From CAZJYC01 sp964550165 (lineage in GTDB: Bacteria; Acidobacteriota; Aminicenantia; Aminicenantales; Aminicenantaceae): 36,821 bases of DNA. The stretch covers positions 1 through 36,821 of the forward strand of contig CAZJYC010000021.1 in NCBI GenBank assembly GCA_964550165.1, written 5' to 3'. Shown here one piece after another: positions 18,182 through 25,688 of the stretch; position 1 is the first letter of the stretch, and each line of letters starts with the position of its first letter. Under the pieces are notes generated by a model that searched no databases, was not told where the DNA came from, and was given only the letters and a program-made list of their open reading frames with translations. Both the position numbers and the translations under genes were made by a program.

Positions 18182-19280
18182 CGCCGGAAAGGAGTGGAGA
18201 GGAGGTCAGAGACAATCCTTTTTTCTTGCCAAGGAGCTCGAAAGAAGAGGACTCCCTTTTCTTTTTGTCGTCCAGCCGACGAGCCCGCTTCATCAGAAAG
18301 CTTCGGCAGCCGGCCTTCCCGTCTTTCCCCTCAAAATCAGGAGTGATTTTGATCTTGGTGCGATTCTTCGTCTGGCCTGGGCGATGAAGCGCAGGAAATG
18401 TCTGCTGGCTCATTTTCACGATGCCCATTCTGCGGCTGTGGGCTTAGCCGCTGCTTCTTTGGCCAAAGTTCGATACAGAGTCGTCACCAGGCGGGTGGAT
18501 TTTCCCCTCAAAAAAAATTACTTCTCCCGTCGTAAGTACGGGAAGAAGGTCGATGCGATTATCGCCATTTCAGAAGGCGTTAAAAAAGTCCTTGTTGAGG
18601 GAGGTGTCGGCCCAAAACGGATTGAGGTCATCCCTTCAGGAATAGACTTTTCTCCCTTTGAAGAGGCTCATCCCAGCGACTATTTGAGGCGCGAGCTTTC
18701 ATTTGCCGCGGATGATTATCTGGTGGGGATTGTGGCTCATCTTGCTGACCATAAAGGCCATAAGTATCTCATCCAGGCAACAAGAATCCTCAAAGAGCAT
18801 TCTCCCAAGATCAAGCTGATTATCGTCGGCGAAGGTCGCCTGCGGATAGAGCTGGACAGGCAGGCCAAAGAGTCCGATGTCGAGGATATCGTCTTCTTCC
18901 TCGGCTTCCGGGAGGATATACCTCAAATTCTTGCCTCTCTGGATGTTTTTGTGCTCTCTTCCTATCTGGAAGGTATGGGGAGCAGCATTTTGGATGCCAT
19001 GGCCTCCAAGCTTCCTGTGGTCGCCACCAAAGTTGGCGGAATTCCTGAGGTGGTCGCCGATGGCGAAACAGGCTTCTTAGTCCCACCTCGAAATCCCGAG
19101 GCGCTGGCCCAAGCCATTCTCAAGCTTCATAGCGATCGAGCTCTGGCTTCGCGCCTTGGTCAGAGAGGATACGAGCTTGTCCATCAGAAATATTCGGCTG
19201 AAGCCATGGCGAAGAAGGCTGTGCTTGTTTACGAGAAAATCGGGCTTCGAAAATGGATAAAGCTTCATGAAAAGGGCTGA
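18162..19280 (+). CDS. Glycosyltransferase family 4 (GT-B fold)
   Basis: This 372-residue GT-B glycosyltransferase probably works with the preceding GT2 on an envelope glycan. The N-terminal domain has GKEWRGGQRQSFFLAKELERRG and HFHDAHSAAVGLAAASLAK. The C-terminal nucleotide-sugar domain has VIPSGIDFSPF, GIVAHLADHKGHKYLIQA, IIVGEGRLRIEL and SYLEGMGSSILDAMASKLPVV-type residues, then GGIPEVVADGETGFLVPP. The EX7E-like motif is present with the second Glu as Asp (EGMGSSILDAM). The start is a TTG behind AGGAGAGAGGA, which gives a 20-base overlap with the GT2 gene, a sign of translational coupling. Confidence 0.9.
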   Translation: MSLCQIDAGKEWRGGQRQSFFLAKELERRGLPFLFVVQPTSPLHQKASAAGLPVFPLKIRSDFDLGAILRLAWAMKRRKCLLAHFHDAHSAAVGLAAASLAKVRYRVVTRRVDFPLKKNYFSRRKYGKKVDAIIAISEGVKKVLVEGGVGPKRIEVIPSGIDFSPFEEAHPSDYLRRELSFAADDYLVGIVAHLADHKGHKYLIQATRILKEHSPKIKLIIVGEGRLRIELDRQAKESDVEDIVFFLGFREDIPQILASLDVFVLSSYLEGMGSSILDAMASKLPVVATKVGGIPEVVADGETGFLVPPRNPEALAQAILKLHSDRALASRLGQRGYELVHQKYSAEAMAKKAVLVYEKIGLRKWIKLHEKG

Positions 19281-19360
19281 AGGGCTCAGGCAAAGTGGCT
19301 CGAAGGCACGCCGCTTTTGCCCCGGCGAGTCAAAAGCGGCTCGGTTCAAGGCTTCGCTCT

Positions 19361-19388
19361 CAGAAAAAGGGGACTGTCCCTTTTTCTG
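19361..19388. repeat. GGGAC-TGTCCC palindrome, possible terminator of the glycosyltransferase operon
   Basis: A perfect 11-base inverted repeat (CAGAAAAAGGG / CCCTTTTTCTG) with a six-base loop (GACTGT) lies 80 bases after the GT4 stop. Palindromes of this kind are scattered in many bacterial genomes and are often of REP type. The stem could also end transcription, because a T run is on its right arm. The flanking segment (about 19305-19350) shares TTTGCCCCGGCGAG with positions 24098-24113 near another repeat. Confidence 0.6.
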
Positions 19389-19535
19389 CACCATGCCCGC
19401 TCAGCCTTTCACACGGCCTTCTCACCACTCCGCCTTCGCCAATTTTATGCAAATCCTGCGTGTTTTCGAAACACCCAGCCTGATCCTGTTTCCATCAGGA
19501 ATTTATTGATAGACTTTTTTTGAAATAAAAAGAAG

Positions 19536-20654
19536 ATGGAAGTAAAGATTGAGAAAGTGGAGCTTTTGCTGCTCAAACTGCCCTATGTCCATTTTTTCGA
19601 GACAAGCTTTGGCCGCGAGTATGAGCGGGAGTTTATCCTGGTCAAGGTTTATGCGGATGGAATCTGCGGCTATGGAGAAGTGGTGGCCAGCCACAGTCCT
19701 CTTTACAGCTATGAGACAACATCCACAGCCTGGCATGTCTTGAAAGAGTTTTTGATTCCTGCAGTCCTGGGAAAATCCATTTACGATCCCGGTGATTTTT
19801 ACAAAGAAGCGCGGAGATTCCGGGGACATCCCATGGCCAAAGCAGGACTTGAGCTTGCCCTCTGGGATGTCCAGGGCAAGAAAGAAGGCAAGCCTCTGTG
19901 GAAGCTCTACGGTGGGGTGAGGGAAGTAATTCCATCTGGAGTCAGCGTCGGAATTCAGGATTCCCTTTCCGAGCTTCTGGAAAGGATTCAGTCCTTTCTC
20001 GAAGAGGGCTACCTGAGAGTGAAAATCAAGATAAAGCCAGGATGGGATATTCAGGTCTGCGAGGAAGTGCGCAAGAAATTTCCGGACATCCCTCTCCAGG
20101 TCGATGCCAACGGTGCCTACAGCCTTGAAGATAAAGACAGCCTGAAGAAACTTGACGCCTTCAAGCTTCTCATGCTCGAGCAGCCATTCCCGCCTTATGA
20201 TTTGTGGGACCACAGCCGCCTCCAGAAAGAGATGAAAACGCCTCTTTGCCTGGATGAAAGCATAATCTCTGTTGAGGCAGTGCGGAAGGCTCATGAAATG
20301 GGAAGCTGCCGCATTGTCAATATCAAAGTTGGACGGGTGGGAGGAATGGTCGAAGCGAGAAAGATCCATGATTTCTGCCAGGAAAAGAGAATTCCAGTCT
20401 GGTGCGGGGGAATGCTTGAGTCCGGAGTAGGCCGGGCGCACAACCTCCATCTGGCAACCTTGCCCAACTTTAAGCTGCCCAACGACATTTCCGCGAGCCG
20501 GAGATACTATGCTGAAGATTTGATCGAGCCTCGAGTGGAGCTTACCCGCCAGGGCACAATTAAGGTCCCTGACCTTCCGGGAATCGGCGTTTCTGTCCAG
20601 GAGAGAAGAGTCGAAAAGGCGGTTTTAAAAAAAGAAGCGTTTAAAGCCTCCTGA
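19536..20654 (+). CDS. Enolase-superfamily enzyme, o-succinylbenzoate synthase / N-acylamino acid racemase-like
   Basis: This 372-residue member of the muconate-lactonising subgroup is closest in motifs to MenC/NAAAR proteins. It has the capping domain start (VELLLLKLPYVHFFETSFG) and the catalytic KxK region RVKIKIKPGWD (Lys163-167). The metal ligands are Asp190 (QVDANGAYS), Glu215 (LEQPFP) and Asp240 (LDESI), and the second general base is Lys264 (NIKVGRVGG). The segment GGMLESGVGRAHN is the strongest subgroup mark. Such enzymes make o-succinylbenzoate for menaquinone, racemise N-acylamino acids, or do both. No other men gene is visible, so the reaction is open. The ATG has only a weak purine-rich site (AAGAAG). 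Confidence 0.85.
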   Translation: MEVKIEKVELLLLKLPYVHFFETSFGREYEREFILVKVYADGICGYGEVVASHSPLYSYETTSTAWHVLKEFLIPAVLGKSIYDPGDFYKEARRFRGHPMAKAGLELALWDVQGKKEGKPLWKLYGGVREVIPSGVSVGIQDSLSELLERIQSFLEEGYLRVKIKIKPGWDIQVCEEVRKKFPDIPLQVDANGAYSLEDKDSLKKLDAFKLLMLEQPFPPYDLWDHSRLQKEMKTPLCLDESIISVEAVRKAHEMGSCRIVNIKVGRVGGMVEARKIHDFCQEKRIPVWCGGMLESGVGRAHNLHLATLPNFKLPNDISASRRYYAEDLIEPRVELTRQGTIKVPDLPGIGVSVQERRVEKAVLKKEAFKAS

Positions 20655-20856
20655 ATCAAGAGCTTCGAGCAGGCAGAACTCGATTTTTTAAGGGAAATTC
20701 AAGCTGATGGTTTCACCTTGCTGAGAACAGCATATATTCATGTTGATTGCCTTGAAAGCTGAAGGCACGGATTTTGACATCAATATTTCTCTGTGTTATA
20801 AAATAGACAATACATAAAAAGCAGAAATCTAGAATATCATCTCCAAGGGAGGGACA

Positions 20857-21498
20857 ATGAATATGCAAAAAATAGGAGTTTTGACTCTTGTCTGTCTGAC
20901 TTTGGGAGCCTGCCACATCAGTTTACTTCCGTCCAAAGACGCTTGGTATACGCAGCACTATATCATCATGCAAGATTTTGAGCGGGAGACTTATAAAAAA
21001 CTCTCCTTAGAAGGGAAGCAAGAATTTCAGAAGCTTTTCTGGGAATTTAGGACGCAAGATTCCAGAATAACATTCCTGGAGAGGTTGGATTTTGTGATGA
21101 AGTTTTTCAAAAAGGAGAACTCGCTGCAACCCTGGAACACAGACCGTTCACGAATTTATCTTTTGAACGGCAGTCCGGCATCAATTGAATACCAGCAGCT
21201 CGATGACTGGGGCATGCAGGTGGGCACTTCCGGCAGGGGAACCGAAGTCGTTATCGATAGAAGCAAAGAAGATATTCAGGGAAGGACAGGAGAAGTCTGG
21301 ACCTATTTCTTTGGAAAGAGTCACATTAATTATGTTTTCATTTTTTCGAAACCCAAAAACTGGATATTGTCACAGAGAGCTTTTGCAGGAAACGAGTTTC
21401 TGGGAGCGCTTGAGATGTACAGCAAGGAACAGATTTACGGTATCATCGATAAGGAACAGTACATTGAAAAACTCGAGAATCTAAAAAAGATTAAATAA
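20857..21498 (+). CDS. Short GWxTD-domain lipoprotein
   Basis: This lipoprotein of 213 residues has a signal peptide with a lipobox Cys (VLTLVCLTLGAC). The body has a divergent GWxTD core: LFWEFRTQDSRITFLERLDF, then WNTDRSRIYLLNGSP in place of GWxTDRGRIYIxxGPP, then GEVWTYFFGKSHINYVFIF. It is shorter than the protein at 202-1248, which has a longer C-terminal beta region. GGGAGGG three bases before the first ATG supports the start; the second ATG (Met3) is also possible. It faces the DUF4097 gene and shares a bidirectional terminator with it. The function is unknown. Confidence 0.8.
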   Translation: MNMQKIGVLTLVCLTLGACHISLLPSKDAWYTQHYIIMQDFERETYKKLSLEGKQEFQKLFWEFRTQDSRITFLERLDFVMKFFKKENSLQPWNTDRSRIYLLNGSPASIEYQQLDDWGMQVGTSGRGTEVVIDRSKEDIQGRTGEVWTYFFGKSHINYVFIFSKPKNWILSQRAFAGNEFLGALEMYSKEQIYGIIDKEQYIEKLENLKKIK

Positions 21499-21556
21499 CA
21501 GGGTTTGAGGAATAGAATTCTTGTCTCTTGCAGCGAAAAGAGCAAGAGAGCCAAAT

Positions 21557-21588
21557 AAAAAAAGGAGCCCCGAAGGACTCCCTTTTTT
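21557..21588. terminator. Bidirectional intrinsic terminator
   Basis: The sequence AAAAAAAGGAGCCCC-GAAG-GACTCCCTTTTTT forms an imperfect G+C-rich stem flanked by A and T runs. It lies between the convergent GWxTD lipoprotein gene (plus strand) and the DUF4097 gene (minus strand) and would serve both. Confidence 0.8.
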
Positions 21589-21605
21589 CAGCCCGCTGGA
21601 GTTTT

Positions 21606-22445
21606 CTATTTGGCCCTGCGGATGAAAATGTCTCCGCTGTAGTTATTGAACTGGAATTCAGGCCCTCCGCCGTTAATCTTGCCGTAAATGTATCTGCCGA
21701 AGCTGATTTTGTATTTTCCTTCTTCTTTTCGTGCTTTTTCAACATCTTTTTGCGGGGCCGGCAGGATTTTGACCTCGAAATCGCTGTAGATATCGCCCCG
21801 CTCTGACTTCATTTTCACGTTGGCTTTGACGTCTGCGGGAAGGGTCACGTCGATGTCGCCGCGCCAGGTGCTGAATGACATCGGTTTGTCAGGAGCAACC
21901 TTGGTCAGCGTCACTGTGACGTTGCCGTTATAAGTGTTGGCCACCACGGCTCCAGAAACACCGGTAACCTTTATCGGTCCTTGGTAATTTTCGACTTCGA
22001 TCTCACCGCTGACGTTTTCGACGACAATCTCTCCGTTCCGGTAGGAACCGAGCTTGAGAGAGGTTGCGTGAGGGACCTGAATGGCCAGGTCGACTGTGTT
22101 CTTATACGACTCGGCGCTTATTTCCATGACGTTGTTCTTTTCTTCGACTGTCAGGCCGGTGGCTGCCACCTGAATCAGCTTCATCCCAGCAGCTTTCTCG
22201 CTGGGCTCCTTTTTTTCCTCGGAAACTACTTTTCCCCGCAGCCTGGCTTCGACGATGACTTCCTTGCCCTCATAGCCCTTGACTGTGATACTGCCGCTGT
22301 AGACATTGGCTTCGACCATTCCCGGCTTTGAGGGGTTGCTGAAAGGCACTGTGGCTTTGTCTGGAGAAGATTCCTGGGTAAAGGCCAGAGCTCCCAGGAA
22401 CATCGCAAGAATCACGGTTGCTAAATATGGATGAGTTTTTTTCAT
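21606..22445 (-). CDS. Exported DUF4097-type beta-repeat protein
   Basis: This protein of about 279 residues has a signal peptide (MKKTHPYLATVILAMFLGALAF) and is otherwise made of short beta strands. The repeated pattern of VYSGSITVKGYEG, VVENVSGEIEVENYQGP, GAVVANTYNGNVTVTL, TWRGDIDVTLP and NYSGDIFIR is typical of DUF4097 (putative adhesin) proteins with a right-handed beta-helix-like fold. The start at 22445 has a strong AAGGAGG six bases upstream. The gene follows the anti-sigma gene by 61 bases with no terminator between, so it is probably the third gene of the sigma operon and either a target or part of the envelope signal. The biochemical role is unknown. Confidence 0.82.
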   Translation of the reverse strand: MKKTHPYLATVILAMFLGALAFTQESSPDKATVPFSNPSKPGMVEANVYSGSITVKGYEGKEVIVEARLRGKVVSEEKKEPSEKAAGMKLIQVAATGLTVEEKNNVMEISAESYKNTVDLAIQVPHATSLKLGSYRNGEIVVENVSGEIEVENYQGPIKVTGVSGAVVANTYNGNVTVTLTKVAPDKPMSFSTWRGDIDVTLPADVKANVKMKSERGDIYSDFEVKILPAPQKDVEKARKEEGKYKISFGRYIYGKINGGGPEFQFNNYSGDIFIRRAK

Positions 22446-22506
22446 TTTTATCCTCCTTTCCATCTATTGATTCTTTTTATTTATCAAAATATCGCCGTTC
22501 CTCCCT

Positions 22507-23322
22507 TTAATAGCGGATCTGCTGAATGCCCTGTTCAGCCCGCTGCCTGACATCGGGATTGATTTTTTCATCGGCTATCAATGTCCTCAGGGAGTCGATG
22601 GCCCGTCTTTCGCGCAGGCTGACCATGAGGTCGATAAGGGCAACCTGGACAAGGGGAGATGTCTGGTTGGAAAGAGAAGTAATCAGTCCTTCTTTGACTT
22701 TCGGATTCTCCCGAAAAAGGTAGAGGGCATCGACGGCCGAAAGCCGGACGTTGATATTCGGGTCGCCGTTCAAAGTTTGGAGGAGCGCCTCAAGAATTTT
22801 GTCCCCTGGCTTTTCCATGCTGTAGCTCAGGCTGACGCCTTTGAGCCGCTCAGTTGGAGAAGGCTGATCCAGCAGAGAAACAGCCAGCGTCTGCCGCATG
22901 GTCTGGACTTCCTGGCGGAGCTGAGCCATTTCTTGCGTTCTTGCGCCGTTGGTGCTGAGAAAATATCCTGCCGCCAGCCCTATGAAGAGAAACGTCGAAG
23001 TGAAAGCCAACTGCAAAGCCGGCCTTGGCCACATCCGGCCAAACCAGGTGTCAAAAATTTTCTTTAATTTAGAGGTTGGACTTTCCTGCTCGAGCCCCTT
23101 TTTGTAGGCTTCGAGCATGGCATAAAAACGAGGCCGCATGGACTTTCCGGGTTGCTCCTCCGGCAGAACTCCCAGCTTTGTCCAGATTTCGCTCAGGCTT
23201 TCCAGCTCCTCCCGGCAGGAGGAGCAAGCGCTGAGATGGCTTTGGACCTCGTCTTTGGAGGCTTCGTCGATTTCGCCGGTCAGATAATCAAGAAATTTTT
23301 CCTGAATATCTTTGCATCTCAT
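22507..23322 (-). CDS. Zinc-finger anti-sigma factor with C-terminal HEAT repeats
   Basis: This inner-membrane anti-sigma factor of 271 residues probably holds the ECF sigma factor encoded just upstream. The N-terminus is a zf-HC2 anti-sigma domain with Cys3 and the His29-x3-Cys33-x2-Cys36 zinc site (HLSACSSC). One membrane helix lies at about residues 102-123 (ALQLAFTSTFLFIGLAAGYF), followed by a short coiled coil (MAQLRQEVQTMRQTL). The outer part has HEAT-type helical repeats (LLQTLNGDPNINVRLSAVDA, VQVALIDLMVSLRERRAIDS, INPDVRQRAEQGIQQIR), likely the sensing or protein-binding part. Its ATG overlaps the sigma stop codon as ATGA, so the two are translationally coupled. Confidence 0.9.
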   Translation of the reverse strand: MRCKDIQEKFLDYLTGEIDEASKDEVQSHLSACSSCREELESLSEIWTKLGVLPEEQPGKSMRPRFYAMLEAYKKGLEQESPTSKLKKIFDTWFGRMWPRPALQLAFTSTFLFIGLAAGYFLSTNGARTQEMAQLRQEVQTMRQTLAVSLLDQPSPTERLKGVSLSYSMEKPGDKILEALLQTLNGDPNINVRLSAVDALYLFRENPKVKEGLITSLSNQTSPLVQVALIDLMVSLRERRAIDSLRTLIADEKINPDVRQRAEQGIQQIRY

Positions 23323-23903
23323 AGCATCCCTCCCGCAAGTTCAAAGTAGATTTTTCCCAGTTCCTTGGTTGCGCGGTGGATATGGGCTTTTACCGTCCCC
23401 GTATGGCAGCCTAAAAGTTCGGCAATTTCCGTGTATTTCAGGTTCTGGAAGCGGCTGAGAACCAGGATTTCCCTTTTCTTCAGGGGCAACATGGCCAGCG
23501 CCCTGCGCAGCAGAGCGATATCCTGCCGGCGCTCTACGGCTTCTGAAGGTGTTAGATCCTCGCTTGCGGCTTCCTCAAATTGATCATCCAGGGGAACTGT
23601 TTCCTTTTGCTTTCTTAAATGGTCGATATGGGTATTGCGGCCGATCTGGTACATCCAGACGGTGAATCTGCTCTGACCCTGGTAGGTGTGGCGGTACTTG
23701 AGAATGCGGAAAAAAACCTCCTGGGCCAGGTCTTCGCTGACGTTGCGGTTTCCGGTCAAACGGAGGAAGAAGTTGTAGAGAGCGACATGGTGTTTTTCGA
23801 ATAGAATTGCCAGCTTTTCCACTTTGCCTTCCTTGATATCTATCATGATCTGGTTGTCCGCTTGCGAATTCACTTCCGGTGTTCCTTTTTTTTCCTTGCT
23901 CAT
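23319..23903 (-). CDS. ECF-type RNA polymerase sigma factor
   Basis: This extracytoplasmic-function sigma-70 factor of 194 residues has region 2 (FLRLTGNRNVSEDLAQEVFF, then RFTVWMYQIGRNTHIDHLRK) that melts and binds the -10 element. It has region 4 with the helix-turn-helix (LPLKKREILVLSRFQNLKYT, then EIAELLGCHTGTVKAHIHRA) that reads the -35 element. The start has AAGGAAG nine bases upstream. The gene is first in an operon with its anti-sigma factor (four-base overlap) and the DUF4097 protein. I could not identify an autoregulatory promoter with confidence. Confidence 0.95.
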   Translation of the reverse strand: MSKEKKGTPEVNSQADNQIMIDIKEGKVEKLAILFEKHHVALYNFFLRLTGNRNVSEDLAQEVFFRILKYRHTYQGQSRFTVWMYQIGRNTHIDHLRKQKETVPLDDQFEEAASEDLTPSEAVERRQDIALLRRALAMLPLKKREILVLSRFQNLKYTEIAELLGCHTGTVKAHIHRATKELGKIYFELAGGML

Positions 23904-23960
23904 TGATTAAGACTTCCTTTCAGGAAAAAGGTTACACAAAAAAAGAAACAATTTCGCGGC

Positions 23961-24080
23961 TCTCTTCCATTTTGTGTGTATCCTCTGGAAGCTCTCTCAG
24001 GGATGGCCTCGCCCCCCTTCAGGTTTTTAACGCCGTTCCCTCACAGCCCTTCTCGGCGGCTGCGGATCACTCCGGCTAAA
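23961..24080 (-). repeat. R1 repeat, partial copy c
   Basis: This copy starts with the R1 end TCTCTTCCATTTTGTGTG, then shows the block CTTCAGGTTTTTAACGCCGT and the CAGCCC/GGCTGC-type hairpin segment, matching the reverse complement of copy b. After GGCGGCTGCGGA it diverges, so more than half of the element is missing. It lies upstream of the sigma gene and 55 bases beyond the stop of the racemase-like gene. The adjoining 24084-24115 (TTCGAAAACACGC and TTTGCCCCGGCGAG) resembles pieces at 19305-19475. Confidence 0.75.
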
Positions 24081-24134
24081 TAATTCGAAAACACGCGGGC
24101 TTTGCCCCGGCGAGAAGAGAAAAGCAGACTCGGG

Positions 24135-25169
24135 CTATTTCCAGGAGATCACATATTTTTTCCATTCGAAAAGCCCGGGTTTCAGTGCGTAATTCGACAG
24201 TGCCATAGCCATTTGAGGAGAAACCTCTTTCAGCCATTTCCCCAGGGACTCGATTGTCTCTTGGCTGATTTTGACCATGGAGACAGCTCGGGTAGAAATT
24301 TCTTTGCTCTTGAAACGATTGCGCCTTTGGGACGTGAAGAGAAAATCTGTCATTTTAGCGTTGGGATTGAGGAAGGCAGCCGGCTTTATTCCATAAGCCT
24401 CAAAGGCTTTCTTCCAGAGATCGAGGGAGTAGCCGTAGTGGGTGCAGTTCAGGCTGACATAAAGAGGCGATTCAGGCCTTTGGATTTTCTGTAAGGCTTC
24501 ATCGACATAACCAGCAATAAGCATTTCTGTCTCTTCGCTGGCAAAGCCTTTTTCGATGTAAGTGACCAGTTCCGGACAGGCTTGAAGCACAATCCTTTCT
24601 GGAGAGATCCCCCGTATTTCTAATTTGCTTTTATGGGTTCCCTCGGCAACTGTTGTCTGGGTGCCAAAGATGATGACTCTGGAACCGGGCGATTTTTCAA
24701 GGTTTTGAGCGATGAGCTCAACCCCGGCCTCGATGATTCCGACAACAGGGATGGCTGTCTCGCGGGAAAAGGGCGTATCGTTATAGAGCACGGACAGAGT
24801 GTTGCAGCCGACGAGGATCAAGTCCGGACGATAGTTTTTCTCGAGGCTCTGCAGAGCGCTGTCGAAAATTCGGATTTTTTCCTCCCGCGTTTTCAGGCTG
24901 TTGTAGCCTCCTTCGTTGGAGAAGAGGGCATTAAAAAAGACAAAATTTGCCTTTCGGAAAACTCTCGATTCCTTCATCCTCTCCACAGCATCAGCCATGA
25001 TGGAAAGGCCGCCCAGCCCGGAGTCGGTGATGGCTATAGTCACGTCCTTTTTACGGAAGAAATTTTCGAGCTTCTCCGCTCTCAAGTCAGCTTTCTTTTC
25101 TCCAAAACTGAAATAAAGAAAAAGGCTGAGGAGGAACAGGAAAAAAACAAATCTAGCTGCTTTCTTCAT
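24135..25169 (-). CDS. Glutamate-racemase-like protein with N-terminal signal or membrane anchor
   Basis: This protein of about 344 residues carries the Asp/Glu racemase fold. The motifs are TDSGLGGLSIM (Asp49, Ser50), VGCNTLS with Cys122, GIIEAGVELI, IFGTQTTV, and LNCTHYG with Cys242 and His244. Both catalytic cysteines of MurI are kept. Unlike normal cytoplasmic MurI (about 260-290 residues) it begins with a hydrophobic export or anchor segment (MKKAARFVFFLFLLSLFLYFSF) and has a C-terminal extension of about 70 residues. The start at 25169 has GGAAGAGA just upstream, and that site lies in the end of R1 copy d. An open frame extends 15 codons further up but through the repeat. Exported racemase, membrane-anchored enzyme or a non-catalytic binding protein are all possible. 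Confidence 0.85.
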   Translation of the reverse strand: MKKAARFVFFLFLLSLFLYFSFGEKKADLRAEKLENFFRKKDVTIAITDSGLGGLSIMADAVERMKESRVFRKANFVFFNALFSNEGGYNSLKTREEKIRIFDSALQSLEKNYRPDLILVGCNTLSVLYNDTPFSRETAIPVVGIIEAGVELIAQNLEKSPGSRVIIFGTQTTVAEGTHKSKLEIRGISPERIVLQACPELVTYIEKGFASEETEMLIAGYVDEALQKIQRPESPLYVSLNCTHYGYSLDLWKKAFEAYGIKPAAFLNPNAKMTDFLFTSQRRNRFKSKEISTRAVSMVKISQETIESLGKWLKEVSPQMAMALSNYALKPGLFEWKKYVISWK

Positions 25170-25173
25170 TGCA

Positions 25174-25240
25174 TCTCTTCCATTTTGTGTGGTTGAAGGA
25201 GATTTGGCTAACAAAAAGCCTCTCAGAGCTGGCCGAAGCG
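25174..25240 (+). repeat. R1 repeat, partial copy d
   Basis: This copy has the left end of R1 (TCTCTTCCATTTTGTGTGG, then GAAGGAGAT, then AAGCCTCTCAGAGCTGGCC) in the same orientation as copy b, and stops after about 67 bases. It abuts the racemase-like gene, whose ribosome-binding site is the reverse complement of its terminus. The remaining gap up to hicB (25241-25415) is A+T-rich and shows no further feature. Confidence 0.8.
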
Positions 25241-25415
25241 CCTCTTCATTATATCCTCAACTTTTGATTTTCTGTCCAGGATTTGAAATATAACATCAGC
25301 ATCTTTTGGCGTCAAACGTGTTTTGGTGATGTAAGCATTCACTTTTTATTCTTCAAGGCTTTTCTATTGCATTGCAACTTCACTAATATTAAAATAAAAA
25401 ACAAATGAGGTTACC

Positions 25416-25688
25416 ATGACACCAAGATTTATACTTACTGATTATGTGGAACAAGCGATGGCATTAGCAATATACGATAAACTTGAAGATGGAACATTTG
25501 CAGGAAAAATTCCCCAATGTAAAGGGGTTATAGCATTCGCATCTACTTTACGTGAATGTGAAATTGAATTGCGTTCAACTTTAGAAGACTGGATCCTTGT
25601 CGGACTTAAATTAAAACATCCCTTGCCAGTGATAGAGGGTATAGACTTAAATAAGGAAGCTCAGTTTGAGTCGATGGACACCCTGTAA
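25416..25688 (+). CDS. hicB: HicB-family antitoxin
   Basis: This 90-residue protein has the HicB fold: a partial RNase-H-like domain with DGTFAGKIPQCKGVIAFAST and LRECEIELRSTLEDWILVGL, the usual signature. It would neutralise HicA by binding it and probably regulates the pair's promoter. A clear C-terminal DNA-binding helix-turn-helix is not obvious in this short form. The ATG follows GAGG at five bases. The gene is first of the pair, with 23 bases overlapping hicA, the antitoxin-first order. Base composition is A+T-rich against its neighbours, consistent with transfer. Confidence 0.88.
   Translation: MTPRFILTDYVEQAMALAIYDKLEDGTFAGKIPQCKGVIAFASTLRECEIELRSTLEDWILVGLKLKHPLPVIEGIDLNKEAQFESMDTL

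Noticed and set aside
23904..23960. GTAACC upstream of the sigma gene as an ECF -35 element.
   Set aside because: It lies only about 26 bases from the ATG, so a -10 element at normal spacing would overlap the ribosome-binding site.
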